64,000 bases of DNA, taken from positions 4,597,001 to 4,661,000 of the forward strand of contig NZ_CP092831.1 in assembly GCF_022531965.1 (NCBI RefSeq), read 5' to 3'. The position numbers were made by a program, and so were the translations under genes. How positions within the stretch are numbered: the first letter of the stretch is position 1; every line of letters begins with the position of its first letter. This stretch comes from Paenibacillus peoriae. GTDB taxonomy: Bacteria; Bacillota; Bacilli; Paenibacillales; Paenibacillaceae. Below the pieces are notes generated by a model. That model did no database searches. It worked only from the letters and a program-made list of their open reading frames with translations, and was not told the DNA's origin. Below are positions 37,763-47,052 of this stretch, piece after piece.

Positions 37763-38548
37763 TTACCGGATCTCAGACGGACTTTTCCCCGTGTATTGCT
37801 TGAATTGGCGGCTGAAAAAAAAGATGTCACGATACCCCAAAGCCTCTGCCACCTCGGTCACATTCATTCCCGCATGCAGCAGTAGATGCTGTGCACGCTC
37901 AATCCGCATGCTGATAATATGAGATTGCGCGGAAACACCTAGCAGCTCCTTGAATTTAATCGAAAAATAACGCGGTGACAGCCCTGCCCGTGCAGCTAAA
38001 TCCTCGACGCGATGAGGAAGTCCCGGATGCTGACGCACGTAGTTGGCCGTTTCCCGAATGACCTCGGTGAGCTGGTTACTGGCCTGTTGCTCCTGCGGCT
38101 CCTTACGGTCCGCACGCAGCAGATGAATCATCAGTTGTTTTAGAATCAGCTTGCCTTCCTCGTCAGCTCCGTAAGCACGCTCCAGGCGCAGTCGAACGTA
38201 CCTGGCAAGCATATGCTCTACCTCGAACGTTTCCTCCAGCATACGGTAGCTTGCAGGGACTAGCTCTGGTTGTTCGATGAGATCAAAATGAATATAGGTA
38301 AGTATGAGCGGCTTTTGCGGGTTATGTGTGGCACGGGTATCATCCCCCGGCTTGAACAGGAAGCAACTCCCCTTGCTCACCGGATACGATGTTCCGTTTA
38401 AAACCACTGTTCCTTCTCCGCTCCATACATAGAATAAATCATAGTTTGGCATCGGCTTCTCGCGTACCTGCCATTTCCAGCCCGGCTCGCACACAATTTT
38501 GGCGAAGGCCGACAACAGGATAAACGATGACGCAGATGTATCCAGCAA
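37763..38548 (-). CDS. AraC-family transcriptional regulator
   Basis: This ~261-residue regulator has an N-terminal cupin-like sensor domain (FYVWSGEGTVVLNG, GSCFLFKPGDDTRA) and a C-terminal double HTH (LAARAGLSPRYFSIKFKELLG, VTEVAEALGYRDIFFFSRQFKQYTGKSP). GTG 38557 opens the frame inside the AGGAGGTG site; TTG 38548, eight bases after GGAGG, is more likely. The effector is probably a sugar or similar small molecule, as in related AraC proteins, but is not shown by sequence. It is divergent from the aminotransferase gene. Confidence 0.88.
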   Translation of the reverse strand: MLDTSASSFILLSAFAKIVCEPGWKWQVREKPMPNYDLFYVWSGEGTVVLNGTSYPVSKGSCFLFKPGDDTRATHNPQKPLILTYIHFDLIEQPELVPASYRMLEETFEVEHMLARYVRLRLERAYGADEEGKLILKQLMIHLLRADRKEPQEQQASNQLTEVIRETANYVRQHPGLPHRVEDLAARAGLSPRYFSIKFKELLGVSAQSHIISMRIERAQHLLLHAGMNVTEVAEALGYRDIFFFSRQFKQYTGKSPSEIR

Positions 38549-38728
38549 AATCTGCACCTCCTCTTGTTAATCTTTGGTTGTCCTCTATCCCGTTAATTTA
38601 TAATATAAGCTCAGCGCCTTCATTAAGCAAAAAAATGCGTTTTTATGCTCCCAGATGCTTTTGCGTGACGCTTACCGTGTGTGATGCTATAATATGTAAT
38701 CAAAATGACTTGGAAGGATGAAACGGGA

Positions 38729-40027
38729 ATGAATCCACTGGCAGCGCAGTTAAACCAAAACATTCAGACAGGCAACGAGCATGTATATCAAATGCTTTCT
38801 CTTTTAGGGAAAGAAATTTATTTCCCAAAAGAGGGGATTTTGAGTCAATCCGCAGAAGCCGGGAAGCTTGCTAAAAAGTACAACGCCACGATTGGTATTG
38901 CTACGGAAGGTAACGGTCCTATGCATTTGGAGGTCATTCAGGAGAAGCTGTCCGCTTACAATCCCAAGGATTTATACCCTTACGCACCCCCTGCGGGCAA
39001 ACCTGAACTTCGTAGTGTATGGCGTGACAAAATGCTGAAGGAAAACCCTTCATTGGCTGGAAAAGGTTATGGCCTTCCCGTAGTTACGAACGCGCTGACC
39101 CATGGTTTGAGCATCGTTGCCGACCTGTTCACGGATGAAGGGGACGCTGTCATTTACCCAGACAAAAACTGGGAAAACTATGAGCTGACTTTCGGTATTC
39201 GCCGTCATGGACGTTTGGTGAATTTCCCGTTGTTCACAGAGGATCAACGTTTTAATAGTGAAGGATTACGCGAGGCGCTACTGGCACAGAAAGAATACGG
39301 CAAAGCAATCGTTGTGCTGAACTTCCCGAATAACCCGACGGGCTACACACCGGGAGTCGAAGAGGGTAAAGCGATTGTTGCTGCCATTCAGGAAGCCGCA
39401 GAAGCAGGCATCAATGTCGTAGTTGTGACGGATGACGCTTATTTTGGTCTGTTCTTCGAGGACTCCCTGCATGAATCACTATTCGGTCAGTTAGCTGGAC
39501 TTCATCCGAGAATTCTACCCGTCAAAATTGACGGAGCTACCAAAGAAGAATTCGTTTGGGGCTTCCGTGTCGGATTTATTACCTTTGCTTCGGAACATCA
39601 GGATGTACTGAGCGCACTGGAACAAAAAACATTAGGGATTATTCGGGCAACGATTTCGAGCGGTCCTCACCCATCTCAAACCTTCGTCCTGGATGCCCTC
39701 AAATCACCCGATTTTGAACAACAGAAAAATGAAAAGTTCCAAATTATGAAGGGGCGGGCTAATAAAGTCAAAGCGTTGCTCGATAGTGGAAAATACGGAG
39801 ATGTATGGAGCTACTATCCTTTCAATTCGGGTTATTTTATGTGCCTTAAGCTGAACGGCTTGTCCGCTGAACGACTGCGCACACATTTGCTGGAACAATA
39901 TGGGGTAGGAACAATTGCGCTGGGTGAATATGATCTCCGAATCGCATTCTCATGTATCGAGGAAGAGTATCTGGAAGACCTGTATGACATTGTTTACCGT
40001 GGCGCACAAGATTTGTTGAACGCATAA
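38729..40027 (+). CDS. PLP-dependent aminotransferase, class I/II
   Basis: This 432-residue fold-type I enzyme has the NFPNNPTGYTPG loop, VVVTDDAYFGLFF with the pyridine-binding Asp and a TKEEFVWGFRVGF segment in which the Lys would form the Schiff base and the Arg bind the carboxylate. It resembles aspartate/tyrosine aminotransferase-like proteins with no clear substrate. The frame starts at 38705, but ATG 38729, 11 bases after GGAAGG, gives the natural N-terminus (MNPLAAQLN). A terminator follows. Confidence 0.88.
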   Translation: MNPLAAQLNQNIQTGNEHVYQMLSLLGKEIYFPKEGILSQSAEAGKLAKKYNATIGIATEGNGPMHLEVIQEKLSAYNPKDLYPYAPPAGKPELRSVWRDKMLKENPSLAGKGYGLPVVTNALTHGLSIVADLFTDEGDAVIYPDKNWENYELTFGIRRHGRLVNFPLFTEDQRFNSEGLREALLAQKEYGKAIVVLNFPNNPTGYTPGVEEGKAIVAAIQEAAEAGINVVVVTDDAYFGLFFEDSLHESLFGQLAGLHPRILPVKIDGATKEEFVWGFRVGFITFASEHQDVLSALEQKTLGIIRATISSGPHPSQTFVLDALKSPDFEQQKNEKFQIMKGRANKVKALLDSGKYGDVWSYYPFNSGYFMCLKLNGLSAERLRTHLLEQYGVGTIALGEYDLRIAFSCIEEEYLEDLYDIVYRGAQDLLNA

Positions 40028-40055
40028 TATGTAACAGATTCAATATAGCATCATT

Positions 40056-40090
40056 AGCGGTATGCCGGATGTTGTGGCATACCGCTTTTT
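40056..40090 (+). terminator. Intrinsic terminator after the aminotransferase gene
   Basis: AGCGGTATGCC and GGCATACCGCT form a perfect 11-bp stem around GGATGTTGT, with five T following. Confidence 0.92.
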
Positions 40091-40128
40091 AATGGGCTGA
40101 ACCATTGTAAGTCACACTTCGAAACAAA

Positions 40129-41406
40129 CTATCCTTCAGCAGCGAGCATTGATTCTTGTGCGAGTGGCAGCAGGATGACTACCTCCGTTCCGACTCCGGG
40201 CTCACTCTCATAGTGTATACTTCCGTTCATGGCTTCAATGATTCGAAAGGAGACGACCGTTCCCAGTCCCGTTCCTACCTCTTTGGTTGAAAAAAACAAA
40301 GTACCCACTCGCTCCAGATGCTCCTGACTCATGCCTTTTCCTGTATCCCTAATATGCAGACATGCCTTCTCTTCCTGAATCGCCAGCTTTATGTATACCC
40401 TGCCTCCATCATCCGCAGCTTCGATCGCATTTTTCGTCACATGTATTAACGCCTGTAACAGCTGATTACGATCCATATGTACGTATATTTCATTCCTTAG
40501 CTCAGTATACAGTCTTACGCCTTGCTTGGTCGCCATCGGTTTCAAAAGCAAAACAATCTGTTGAACCATGCCAGACAGATCCATCAGCTCTGTGTTCCCA
40601 ATCTGCGGTCTGGATAAGTTCAGATAGTCGCTAATAATTCTTTCAGCCCGATCGACCTCTGCTAGTGCCAAAGCAATATATCTGCGATTTTTCCCTTCTA
40701 GCCCTGACTGAACCATTTGCAAGAACCCTTTAATAACGGTCAATGGATTCCGTACTTCATGAGCCATAGAGGCAGCCAGTTCACCTAACGTATTCAGATG
40801 CTCAGCATATTTAATCTTTCTTCTCATTTCTTCCCGTTCCAAACTAAACTCCATCCAGAAAGAGGAGGCTCCAATGCTTAGGAATTGAATCATACCGAAC
40901 CAGAGTATTGCCCGGATCAGCTCGATCTCATCCTTATCTAGCCTTCCATTGACCCAGGAATGTATTAACAGAAATATAAACATGGCAATACTAGTCCATA
41001 TACTCATTAGCATATTCATGCCCACCCGAAGCAATATACTATTGAGCTGCATAAACTTTTTTCTCACCAAGAGAGGCCCCAAATAACACAACATCATGCT
41101 GGGAAAACTCACCACTATAGACTCAGGATCTATATACATACGAGCCATCACCATCAACGTTATATTCAGAAGCCCTGCCTTAGGACCAAAATATAAAACA
41201 GAAAGGATCAGAGGAACATATCGAAGATCCCAAAATAGTCCATACCAAATATACGAAAACATAAGGCAAAGCACAGAAGACACACCCAGCACCCCTCCCA
41301 TAAGCAACGGGGTATGTTTCATATGCCGATGATCTGACAAAGCGCTATATACCAATAACGGTACAAACACAAGAAATATGTTCACGAGCAGCTTATCTAT
41401 CAGCAT
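40129..41406 (-). CDS. KinB-like membrane sensor histidine kinase
   Basis: This ~425-residue protein begins MLIDKLLVNIFLVFVPLLVY, the start of a 5TM-LYT-type membrane domain with about six hydrophobic segments to residue 190. The kinase core follows: MAHEVRNPLTVIKGF (H box), HVTKNAIEAADDG (N box), DTGKGM (G1) and TGLGT (G2). This architecture is that of KinB, which feeds the sporulation phosphorelay. No response regulator is adjacent, as expected for a phosphorelay kinase. The frame extends to 41544 but the extra ~46 residues do not fit the family, and GGGAAAG precedes ATG 41406. Confidence 0.82.
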   Translation of the reverse strand: MLIDKLLVNIFLVFVPLLVYSALSDHRHMKHTPLLMGGVLGVSSVLCLMFSYIWYGLFWDLRYVPLILSVLYFGPKAGLLNITLMVMARMYIDPESIVVSFPSMMLCYLGPLLVRKKFMQLNSILLRVGMNMLMSIWTSIAMFIFLLIHSWVNGRLDKDEIELIRAILWFGMIQFLSIGASSFWMEFSLEREEMRRKIKYAEHLNTLGELAASMAHEVRNPLTVIKGFLQMVQSGLEGKNRRYIALALAEVDRAERIISDYLNLSRPQIGNTELMDLSGMVQQIVLLLKPMATKQGVRLYTELRNEIYVHMDRNQLLQALIHVTKNAIEAADDGGRVYIKLAIQEEKACLHIRDTGKGMSQEHLERVGTLFFSTKEVGTGLGTVVSFRIIEAMNGSIHYESEPGVGTEVVILLPLAQESMLAAEG

Positions 41407-41612
41407 CTCGTCTTTCCCACTTTCCAAGTGATAATGATTACGTACTTCTTCTATTCTCGACAATACGTGTCTTTTCCTCTCTCCTCCCCTACATCTGATG
41501 AAAAATATAAGGCGATTCAGCAACATACCTGAGCAATGGCCCACGCAATCTGAAAATCCACTTCATAAGATACGATGTATCCTTTATCACAATGACCGAG
41601 AGGAGAATGAGC

Positions 41613-41729
41613 ATGGGAGCAGAAGAAACAAGAGGCGGTTACGGTGGTTACGGCGCATTCACAAGCACAGGAACAATTCTGGTACTGTTCATTTTATTAG
41701 TTATCATCAGCAAAACGATCTTTATATAA
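41613..41729 (+). CDS. YjcZ-family sporulation peptide (38 aa)
   Basis: This short gene encodes MGAEETRGGYGGYGAF followed by a hydrophobic helix (TILVLFILLVIISK) and ends in TAA at 41727-41729. Gly/Tyr-rich N-terminus plus a single membrane segment is the YjcZ/SscA pattern of Bacillus spore proteins. ATG 41613 lies seven bases after AGGAG; an earlier ATG at 41607 is too close. A CATAAGATA at 41564-41572 resembles a sigma-K -10, with its AC two bases off the ideal spacing. It is divergent from the kinase gene and followed by a bidirectional terminator. Confidence 0.82.
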   Translation: MGAEETRGGYGGYGAFTSTGTILVLFILLVIISKTIFI

Positions 41730-41772
41730 GCTGACGGATATCTGCACCCACGGCTATGATAGCAGTACAAAA

Positions 41773-41818
41773 AAAGGCTAATTCGCAAGCAGCAAGTGCT
41801 GCCTGCGAATTAGCCTTT
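41773..41818. terminator. Bidirectional terminator between the YjcZ peptide and ecsB
   Basis: AAAGGCTAATTCGCA and TGCGAATTAGCCTTT form a 15-bp stem with an inner GCAGC/GCTGC stem. A-run and T-rich flanks suit termination from both sides. Confidence 0.85.
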
Positions 41819-41840
41819 ACTTTATTCACATAGATACAAA

Positions 41841-43070
41841 TCACACTTCTTCTTCATCCTGACCGTCCAAACGCCATTTTTTGGCTTGAGCGCCTCGTAG
41901 CAGGAACACTACTGCAACTCCCCCAAGCAACGTGAGCAGTGTAGACAGTAGATCTTCCGTTCCCTTTGCCAGAAAAGGAAGCCACAGAACCACAGCAGCC
42001 GGCAACGTCAACCGAACAACAAAGTCGAGAAAAGACGCACGACGACTATGCGCAGGAATCGGATACAACTGAAGCCATAACGAATCCTTGTGATACTGCC
42101 TTAGTGAAGTGACCTGTACACCAATGAGGAATATGAAAAATAAATATACTGCAATACCAATCCAACTAGCATGGGTGATATATATAATTAACAACCCCAG
42201 AATCCCGAGCCGAATGACAATACCTGCTGGCTCTGTGCGCAGGAACGTCTTAAACAGCAGATAACGATACGCTCCCCTTCTGTTCCAAGGTATGTTACCT
42301 CCCAACCAGGATAGCCAACGGCGCGGCGTCACTCTCTGCGTAAGGGCGGGCACATCGACAAACCAGCCCAAAGTGCGCATCACCCGAGCAGCCTGCATAC
42401 CCTCTGTACGAATCAGCTTTTCCCAAGCCACTAGCAGCTTGACCGGAAAACGCAGAACAAGCACGTACACCACACCGACCAATATGATAAATGGTACGCT
42501 GTGTAGTGGAGGCTGCCATAGCCATGCGGCTACCATCAGCACAGCCAACACCCACCGAAGCAGACGATAGCCTATACTCCCGCCAATCGATACCATACGA
42601 AGCTCTTGCCAGCCGCCGTAGCTGAATAGCAGCTTTAATAGCACGAACAGTAGCAGGGTCAGTAGCAACGGCTTAGGCGCGGAATCACTGCGAATATACA
42701 GCGGCCACACGATAATAGACAGCAATAGCAAACCGAATATTTTATACACCACACCCCGAATCAGGCTGGCCTTAAAATAATAGTGCATTGCGTGCTCCTG
42801 TGGACGGAGAAAAACAATATCCGCTGCGTTTAAATACGTACGAAAGCTCGCATGAGCAATCGGAATAGCCACAATAAGCATGATCCAGCGGATGGGCAAA
42901 TCCGGTGGAGTATGCATTAGTAGCGACGTGTACCATGCGGCAAAGGCAATCAGTGCAAAGCCGAACACCACCGCCAGACCGCTCTGAATGACATAGCCCA
43001 GATAAGGCAACACCTGTCCCCAGAACGCTACACGTCTTTCTTTATGCAGACGTTGCAAATCCATGCTCAT
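41841..43070 (-). CDS. ecsB: ABC transporter permease EcsB
   Basis: This 409-residue integral membrane protein has about ten hydrophobic segments in the EcsB arrangement, with a basic start (DLQRLHKERRVAFW) and the conserved SYGGWQEL segment. It overlaps ecsA by four bases (ATGA), the standard ecsAB layout. In Bacillus the Ecs transporter affects protein secretion, regulated membrane proteolysis and sporulation; the transported substrate is not settled. Confidence 0.9.
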   Translation of the reverse strand: MSMDLQRLHKERRVAFWGQVLPYLGYVIQSGLAVVFGFALIAFAAWYTSLLMHTPPDLPIRWIMLIVAIPIAHASFRTYLNAADIVFLRPQEHAMHYYFKASLIRGVVYKIFGLLLLSIIVWPLYIRSDSAPKPLLLTLLLFVLLKLLFSYGGWQELRMVSIGGSIGYRLLRWVLAVLMVAAWLWQPPLHSVPFIILVGVVYVLVLRFPVKLLVAWEKLIRTEGMQAARVMRTLGWFVDVPALTQRVTPRRWLSWLGGNIPWNRRGAYRYLLFKTFLRTEPAGIVIRLGILGLLIIYITHASWIGIAVYLFFIFLIGVQVTSLRQYHKDSLWLQLYPIPAHSRRASFLDFVVRLTLPAAVVLWLPFLAKGTEDLLSTLLTLLGGVAVVFLLRGAQAKKWRLDGQDEEEV

Positions 43071-43813
43071 TCCCTGCCCTGTACCAGCTCATAAAATGCA
43101 TCTTCCAGCGGCATGCCCGGCTTACCCGCCTGTGCTGTCACTTCGTCCAGCGTACCCTGCGCAATGATGGCACCCTGATGAAGTACAATGAAACGATCGC
43201 AATAATTTTCAATCGTGGACAAAATATGAGAACTGAGTAGAATGGACGAACCCGAACGCTTCATCTCTAACATAAAGTCAAGCAGGGAACGAATACCAAG
43301 CGGGTCCAAACCCAAAAAAGGTTCATCTATGACATACAACGGCGGTCCCGCTAAAAATGCACACATAATCATCACTTTCTGGCGCATCCCTTTAGACAGG
43401 TGCATCGACATACTTCCACTTTTATCCCGCATACGGAACAAGTCCAGCATTTGATCACTGCGTGTGCGGAAATCTGCTTCGCTAACTCCGTACGCTCTGG
43501 CCGTGAATTCCATATGCTCCATCACCGTCATTTCAGGATACAGCTCTGGAGATTCAGGTACAAAAGCAATGGCTCCCTGATATTCCTCGGGATTTTCATC
43601 CTGCTTATGCCCCTGCACACGAATTTCTCCGGCCTGCGGTGTCATCAGGCCCAAAATATGCTTCATGGTCGTACTTTTCCCGGCCCCGTTCAGACCAATC
43701 AGTCCTACCATTTCGCCCGGTTTCACATCCAGCGAAATCTGATGCAACACCGGGCGCTTGGCGCTATATCCGCCGGTCAGTCCGTTAATTTGCAACACAG
43801 GCTGTTGTTCCAT
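43067..43813 (-). CDS. ecsA: ABC transporter ATP-binding protein EcsA
   Basis: This 248-residue ATPase has Walker A (GLNGAGKST), signature LSKGMRQK, Walker B (LYVIDEPFLGLDP) and the switch His (SSHILST). The start at 43813 lies in CCATGG behind AGGGGGAGCC. It powers EcsB. Only 18 bases separate it from the helicase gene upstream, so these three genes may share a transcript. Confidence 0.93.
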   Translation of the reverse strand: MEQQPVLQINGLTGGYSAKRPVLHQISLDVKPGEMVGLIGLNGAGKSTTMKHILGLMTPQAGEIRVQGHKQDENPEEYQGAIAFVPESPELYPEMTVMEHMEFTARAYGVSEADFRTRSDQMLDLFRMRDKSGSMSMHLSKGMRQKVMIMCAFLAGPPLYVIDEPFLGLDPLGIRSLLDFMLEMKRSGSSILLSSHILSTIENYCDRFIVLHQGAIIAQGTLDEVTAQAGKPGMPLEDAFYELVQGRE

Positions 43814-43831
43814 GGCTCCCCCTCTTCTCCC

Positions 43832-45220
43832 TTACTCGTTCGGTTTTGATCCTTTTTCCTTCAGCCATCTTGGTGCACCCTTGTTTTTGCGATCACGCTC
43901 GCGCTGTGCTTTTCCTGCTTTGGACAAGGCTGCACCTTTGCTCTTGCCTGGAGCTGAACCGTTCGCGGAATTCCTGCCAGGACGTCCGTTTTCGGCACGA
44001 ACAGGTGCCTTTCGGTCCTCCGCCGATGCTCCGTTAGATAAGGATCTAGCCTCGGAGGGTCTTACAGGTGCACGCTTGGCATCCGCCGGACGCGGCACAA
44101 CTACTCGACCTCCATGCAACGCACGCTCTGCGATGTCAATGCCCAGTTCACGGGAGAACTTACGCATGATGAACGTTTCACGGTCAGTGACAACCGATGC
44201 CACCAATCCTTTGCGTCCCATCCGTCCTGTCCGTCCTGCACGGTGAACATAAGCTTGACTATCCGTAGCCGGATCAAAATGAATAACCATTTCAAGGCCC
44301 TCAATATCCAGACCACGGGCTGCCACATCCGAAGCGACCAGCACTTTGAGCTTGTCCTCACGGAATCGGGCCAACACATTGCTACGCGTGACTTTATCCG
44401 CATCTCCATACAAGGATGCCGTAGTCAGCCCCATATGCTTGAGCTTGGCCTCAATCTCCCCGATGGCATTGGTTGTATTCACGAACACCAGCGCTTTTCT
44501 CGGATTAAAATGACGTACCAGACGGCGCAGCATATCCACCTTATCCCGTTCTTCAGATACAAAGTAATAGTGTTCCAGTCCACTGGCCGTCTTCTGGTCG
44601 GGATCAATCCCAATTTCTACGTATTCACGCATCTCCCGTTTCGCCAGCGACTGAATCTCGTCGTTCAGCGTTGCGGACAGGAATACCAATTGACGATCAC
44701 GTTGGGCGGTGCCCAATATATTGGTTACATCGCCTGCTCCGCCGAGCTGGAACATCTGATCCACCTCATCGATAACAATGGCTGTAATATTGTGCATTTT
44801 CAACTTTTTTGAAGCGATGAGTTCCCGTACACGTCCTGGTGTGCCCACGACAAGCTGTGGATGATCCTTGAGCTTTTCGATTTGACGTTTGATAGCCGCC
44901 CCACCAATCAGACCGAGTACACGGATTCCGCGATGCTCACCGTAGCGCTGACCCTCACGTACAATTTGCATGGCCAGTTCCTGGCTTGGAGCTAGTATCA
45001 GCTTTTGCGTAGCCTTTTTCTGCGGATCAATCGCTTGCAACAGCGGCAGCAAATAAGCCAGTGTCTTGCCTGTGCCAGTTTGTGAGCGCGCCAATACATG
45101 CTTTCCCTTCATTATTTCCGGTATAGCCTCTGCCTGAACTGGCGAAGGCTGTGTAATTTCATGCTCAGTCAGTTTGTCCAACAGATCTTGTTCAACGCCG
45201 AGCGATTCAAAATTCAATGT
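43832..45220 (-). CDS. DEAD-box family ATP-dependent RNA helicase
   Basis: This 462-residue helicase has the Q-motif region (TQPSPVQAEAIP), motif I (ARSQTGTGKT), Ia (APSQELA), motif II as DEVD instead of DEAD, motif III (SAT) and motif VI (HRAGRTGRMGR). A ~90-residue C-terminal tail is basic and low-complexity (GKAQRERDRKNKGAPR), as expected for RNA binding. I start at ATG 45220 (MTLNFESLGV); a TTG 15 bases upstream opens the frame. It probably remodels rRNA or mRNA secondary structure. Confidence 0.92.
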   Translation of the reverse strand, partial: TLNFESLGVEQDLLDKLTEHEITQPSPVQAEAIPEIMKGKHVLARSQTGTGKTLAYLLPLLQAIDPQKKATQKLILAPSQELAMQIVREGQRYGEHRGIRVLGLIGGAAIKRQIEKLKDHPQLVVGTPGRVRELIASKKLKMHNITAIVIDEVDQMFQLGGAGDVTNILGTAQRDRQLVFLSATLNDEIQSLAKREMREYVEIGIDPDQKTASGLEHYYFVSEERDKVDMLRRLVRHFNPRKALVFVNTTNAIGEIEAKLKHMGLTTASLYGDADKVTRSNVLARFREDKLKVLVASDVAARGLDIEGLEMVIHFDPATDSQAYVHRAGRTGRMGRKGLVASVVTDRETFIMRKFSRELGIDIAERALHGGRVVVPRPADAKRAPVRPSEARSLSNGASAEDRKAPVRAENGRPGRNSANGSAPGKSKGAALSKAGKAQRERDRKNKGAPRWLKEKGSKPNE

Positions 45221-45302
45221 CATGAAAAGGTCCAACCCCTATACGTAAATTCGTTACTCTCCATTATATGCGAAAATTCCTCTGTTACCAAATCACAAAA
45301 AT

Positions 45303-45347
45303 AAAAGATGTCCCTCACCATAGCTAATGGCTTACGGGACATCTTTT
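45303..45347 (-). terminator. Intrinsic terminator of the SDR gene
   Basis: AAAAGATGTCCC and GGGACATCTTTT form a 12-bp stem with a ~21-base loop. It overlaps the SDR stop codon and reads as a T-ending hairpin on the minus strand; it could also act for the helicase promoter side. Confidence 0.75.
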
Positions 45348-46125
45348 ATTTCTTATTCATCACCCCATGACCCAGCCTGTCGGTCAGTCTGGGAGCTAAC
45401 TGATACAGCTTGAGAAAAGGAGATACCCACCGTGGCAGATTAACCTCCTCCTTGCGAAGCTCCATCGCTCTTACGATATGCCGTGCTACCTTATCTGGTT
45501 GTAGCATAAACCAGCTTACATTTCGAACATATCCTCCTGAAGGATCTGCCAGCTCAAAAAAGGGTGTGTCGATCGGTCCGGGGTTAATCGTCGTTACAGT
45601 CACTCCACTCCCGCGCAGCTCTTGCCGGAGCGCATTGCTGAAACCGAGCAACGCATGCTTCGTCGCCGTGTAAGAAGACGATTTGGCTGTCCCGATTTTC
45701 CCGGCCATTGATGCTACATTGACAATCTGTCCAAGGCCCCGCTCTGTCATTTGTGGCAGAAACGCCTTGATGCAGCGAACAACACCCATGTAGTTCACGT
45801 CCATCATTTGTTCAAACTCCGTCAGGTCGGTTTCATTAAAATACTCAAACTTTCCGTAGCCCGCATTGTTAAGTAATATATCGACCCGTCCGTACTGTCC
45901 CAATACTCGTGCTGCAACAGCCTCTACCTGCTCCTGGCGGGTGACGTCCAGTTGGATAAGCTCATGTCTGCCGCTGATTCCCGCAGATACTTGCTTCAGT
46001 CGCTCCTGCGAGCGTGCTGTTAAAATAGGAATCGCGCCCTTTTCGCTTAACAACTGAGCGCAAAGGGCGCCAATCCCACTAGATGCACCTGTAATCACAA
46101 CTATCTTGTCCTGTAGTATACTCAC
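45346..46125 (-). CDS. Short-chain dehydrogenase/reductase
   Basis: This ~259-residue classical SDR has TGASSGIGALC (NAD(P) binding), NNAGYGKF, a catalytic Ser in NVASMAG and the YTATK pair. The C-terminal extension (FLKLYQLAPRLTDRLGHG) is hydrophobic and may touch the membrane, as in relatives acting on lipids or ketones. GGAGGG abuts ATG 46131, so GTG 46125, seven bases away, is the more likely start. Substrate unknown. Confidence 0.87.
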   Translation of the reverse strand: MSILQDKIVVITGASSGIGALCAQLLSEKGAIPILTARSQERLKQVSAGISGRHELIQLDVTRQEQVEAVAARVLGQYGRVDILLNNAGYGKFEYFNETDLTEFEQMMDVNYMGVVRCIKAFLPQMTERGLGQIVNVASMAGKIGTAKSSSYTATKHALLGFSNALRQELRGSGVTVTTINPGPIDTPFFELADPSGGYVRNVSWFMLQPDKVARHIVRAMELRKEEVNLPRWVSPFLKLYQLAPRLTDRLGHGVMNKK

Positions 46126-46164
46126 GCTCATCCCTCCACATTAAAGAAACTTGCTCCTTTAATA

Positions 46165-46629
46165 TTAAGAGATCATCACCTGAATATCCAGCTCACCGAT
46201 TCCTTCCACCGTGAGCGGAATATAAAGGGCACGCTGAGGCACAAAAGTGGTCAAGTTTTCTGATTTCATGACCTGCGGAGGCGTAATATCCACGACAATT
46301 CCCTGACTGGACAAAATCGTACTGGCATTACCACTAATCATATTGCCCAATTCTGAAATTGCGCTTTTTCCCATCTCATCAATTTCAGTCAACACAAATC
46401 CGCCCATCATCGCTGATACCATACGTAGCGCCACCTGTTCATTCAGGCCGAACACAATATTTCCGCTAAGCTGTCCGGTCATCCCGATCATAATCCAGAT
46501 GTGGTCGTCCACCAGCTCGACATTTTTCACACCAAGATTTCCGGATGAAGGAGATACTTGGATCAATTGTTCAATGACCCGTCGCGCCGACTCCAAAAAA
46601 GGATTTATCACTTCTGCCTTCACGATCAA
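46165..46629 (-). CDS. cheX: CheX-like CheY-P phosphatase
   Basis: This 154-residue protein has the CheC/CheX phosphatase signature E-x2-N in SELGNMISGNA (near residue 93), and the central beta-rich KNVELVDDHIWI start. It should dephosphorylate CheY-P in the cytoplasm and so tune flagellar chemotaxis. It is a single gene here with no other che genes nearby. A possible sigma-D promoter lies ~120 bases upstream (46748-46775). Confidence 0.88.
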   Translation of the reverse strand: MIVKAEVINPFLESARRVIEQLIQVSPSSGNLGVKNVELVDDHIWIMIGMTGQLSGNIVFGLNEQVALRMVSAMMGGFVLTEIDEMGKSAISELGNMISGNASTILSSQGIVVDITPPQVMKSENLTTFVPQRALYIPLTVEGIGELDIQVMIS

Positions 46630-46747
46630 AGCGCCCCTTTACGATGGGCTTTTAGACACACAACAAAAGTCCCATTTAAATTAGAATTTTTTAATTAAAT
46701 ATTACTGTAAAACGAATCGATCCTCATTAAAATGCTCTCTATATCAC

Positions 46748-46775
46748 TTATCGACAGCTACCCGGTAATTTTTTA
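46748..46775 (-). promoter_or_regulatory. Possible sigma-D promoter of cheX
   Basis: On the minus strand TAAA, 16 bases, then GTCGATAA resemble the flagellar sigma-D consensus TAAA-N15-GCCGATAT with two -10 mismatches. The remaining AT-rich 46630-47052 gap shows no gene. Confidence 0.35.
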
Positions 46776-47052
46776 TAGCTAAACCACAAAAAATGTGAAT
46801 AATGTCCTATATCCTTACTTCTTACCGGTTTTAGATTGATTATTTTTGAAGGATATCAGGACTTTAGTCTTTATTCCCCAATATACCACACTTTAAGGTG
46901 CTCTGCTTCGATTCATTGCCCTTCCTGCTCGAATAACCTATAATTTAATGAAATAAAGCATAACGACGGTTTTACATATGAACCTATGGATTGGCTAAAA
47001 ATATTCATTCTATACAGCTGCGATAAGATTAAGAAAAGAGAGGAGGAACTTC

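Noticed and set aside
44114..44812. 232-codon plus-strand frame inside the helicase gene
   Set aside because: Antisense to conserved helicase motifs, with no ribosome site and no recognisable domain.
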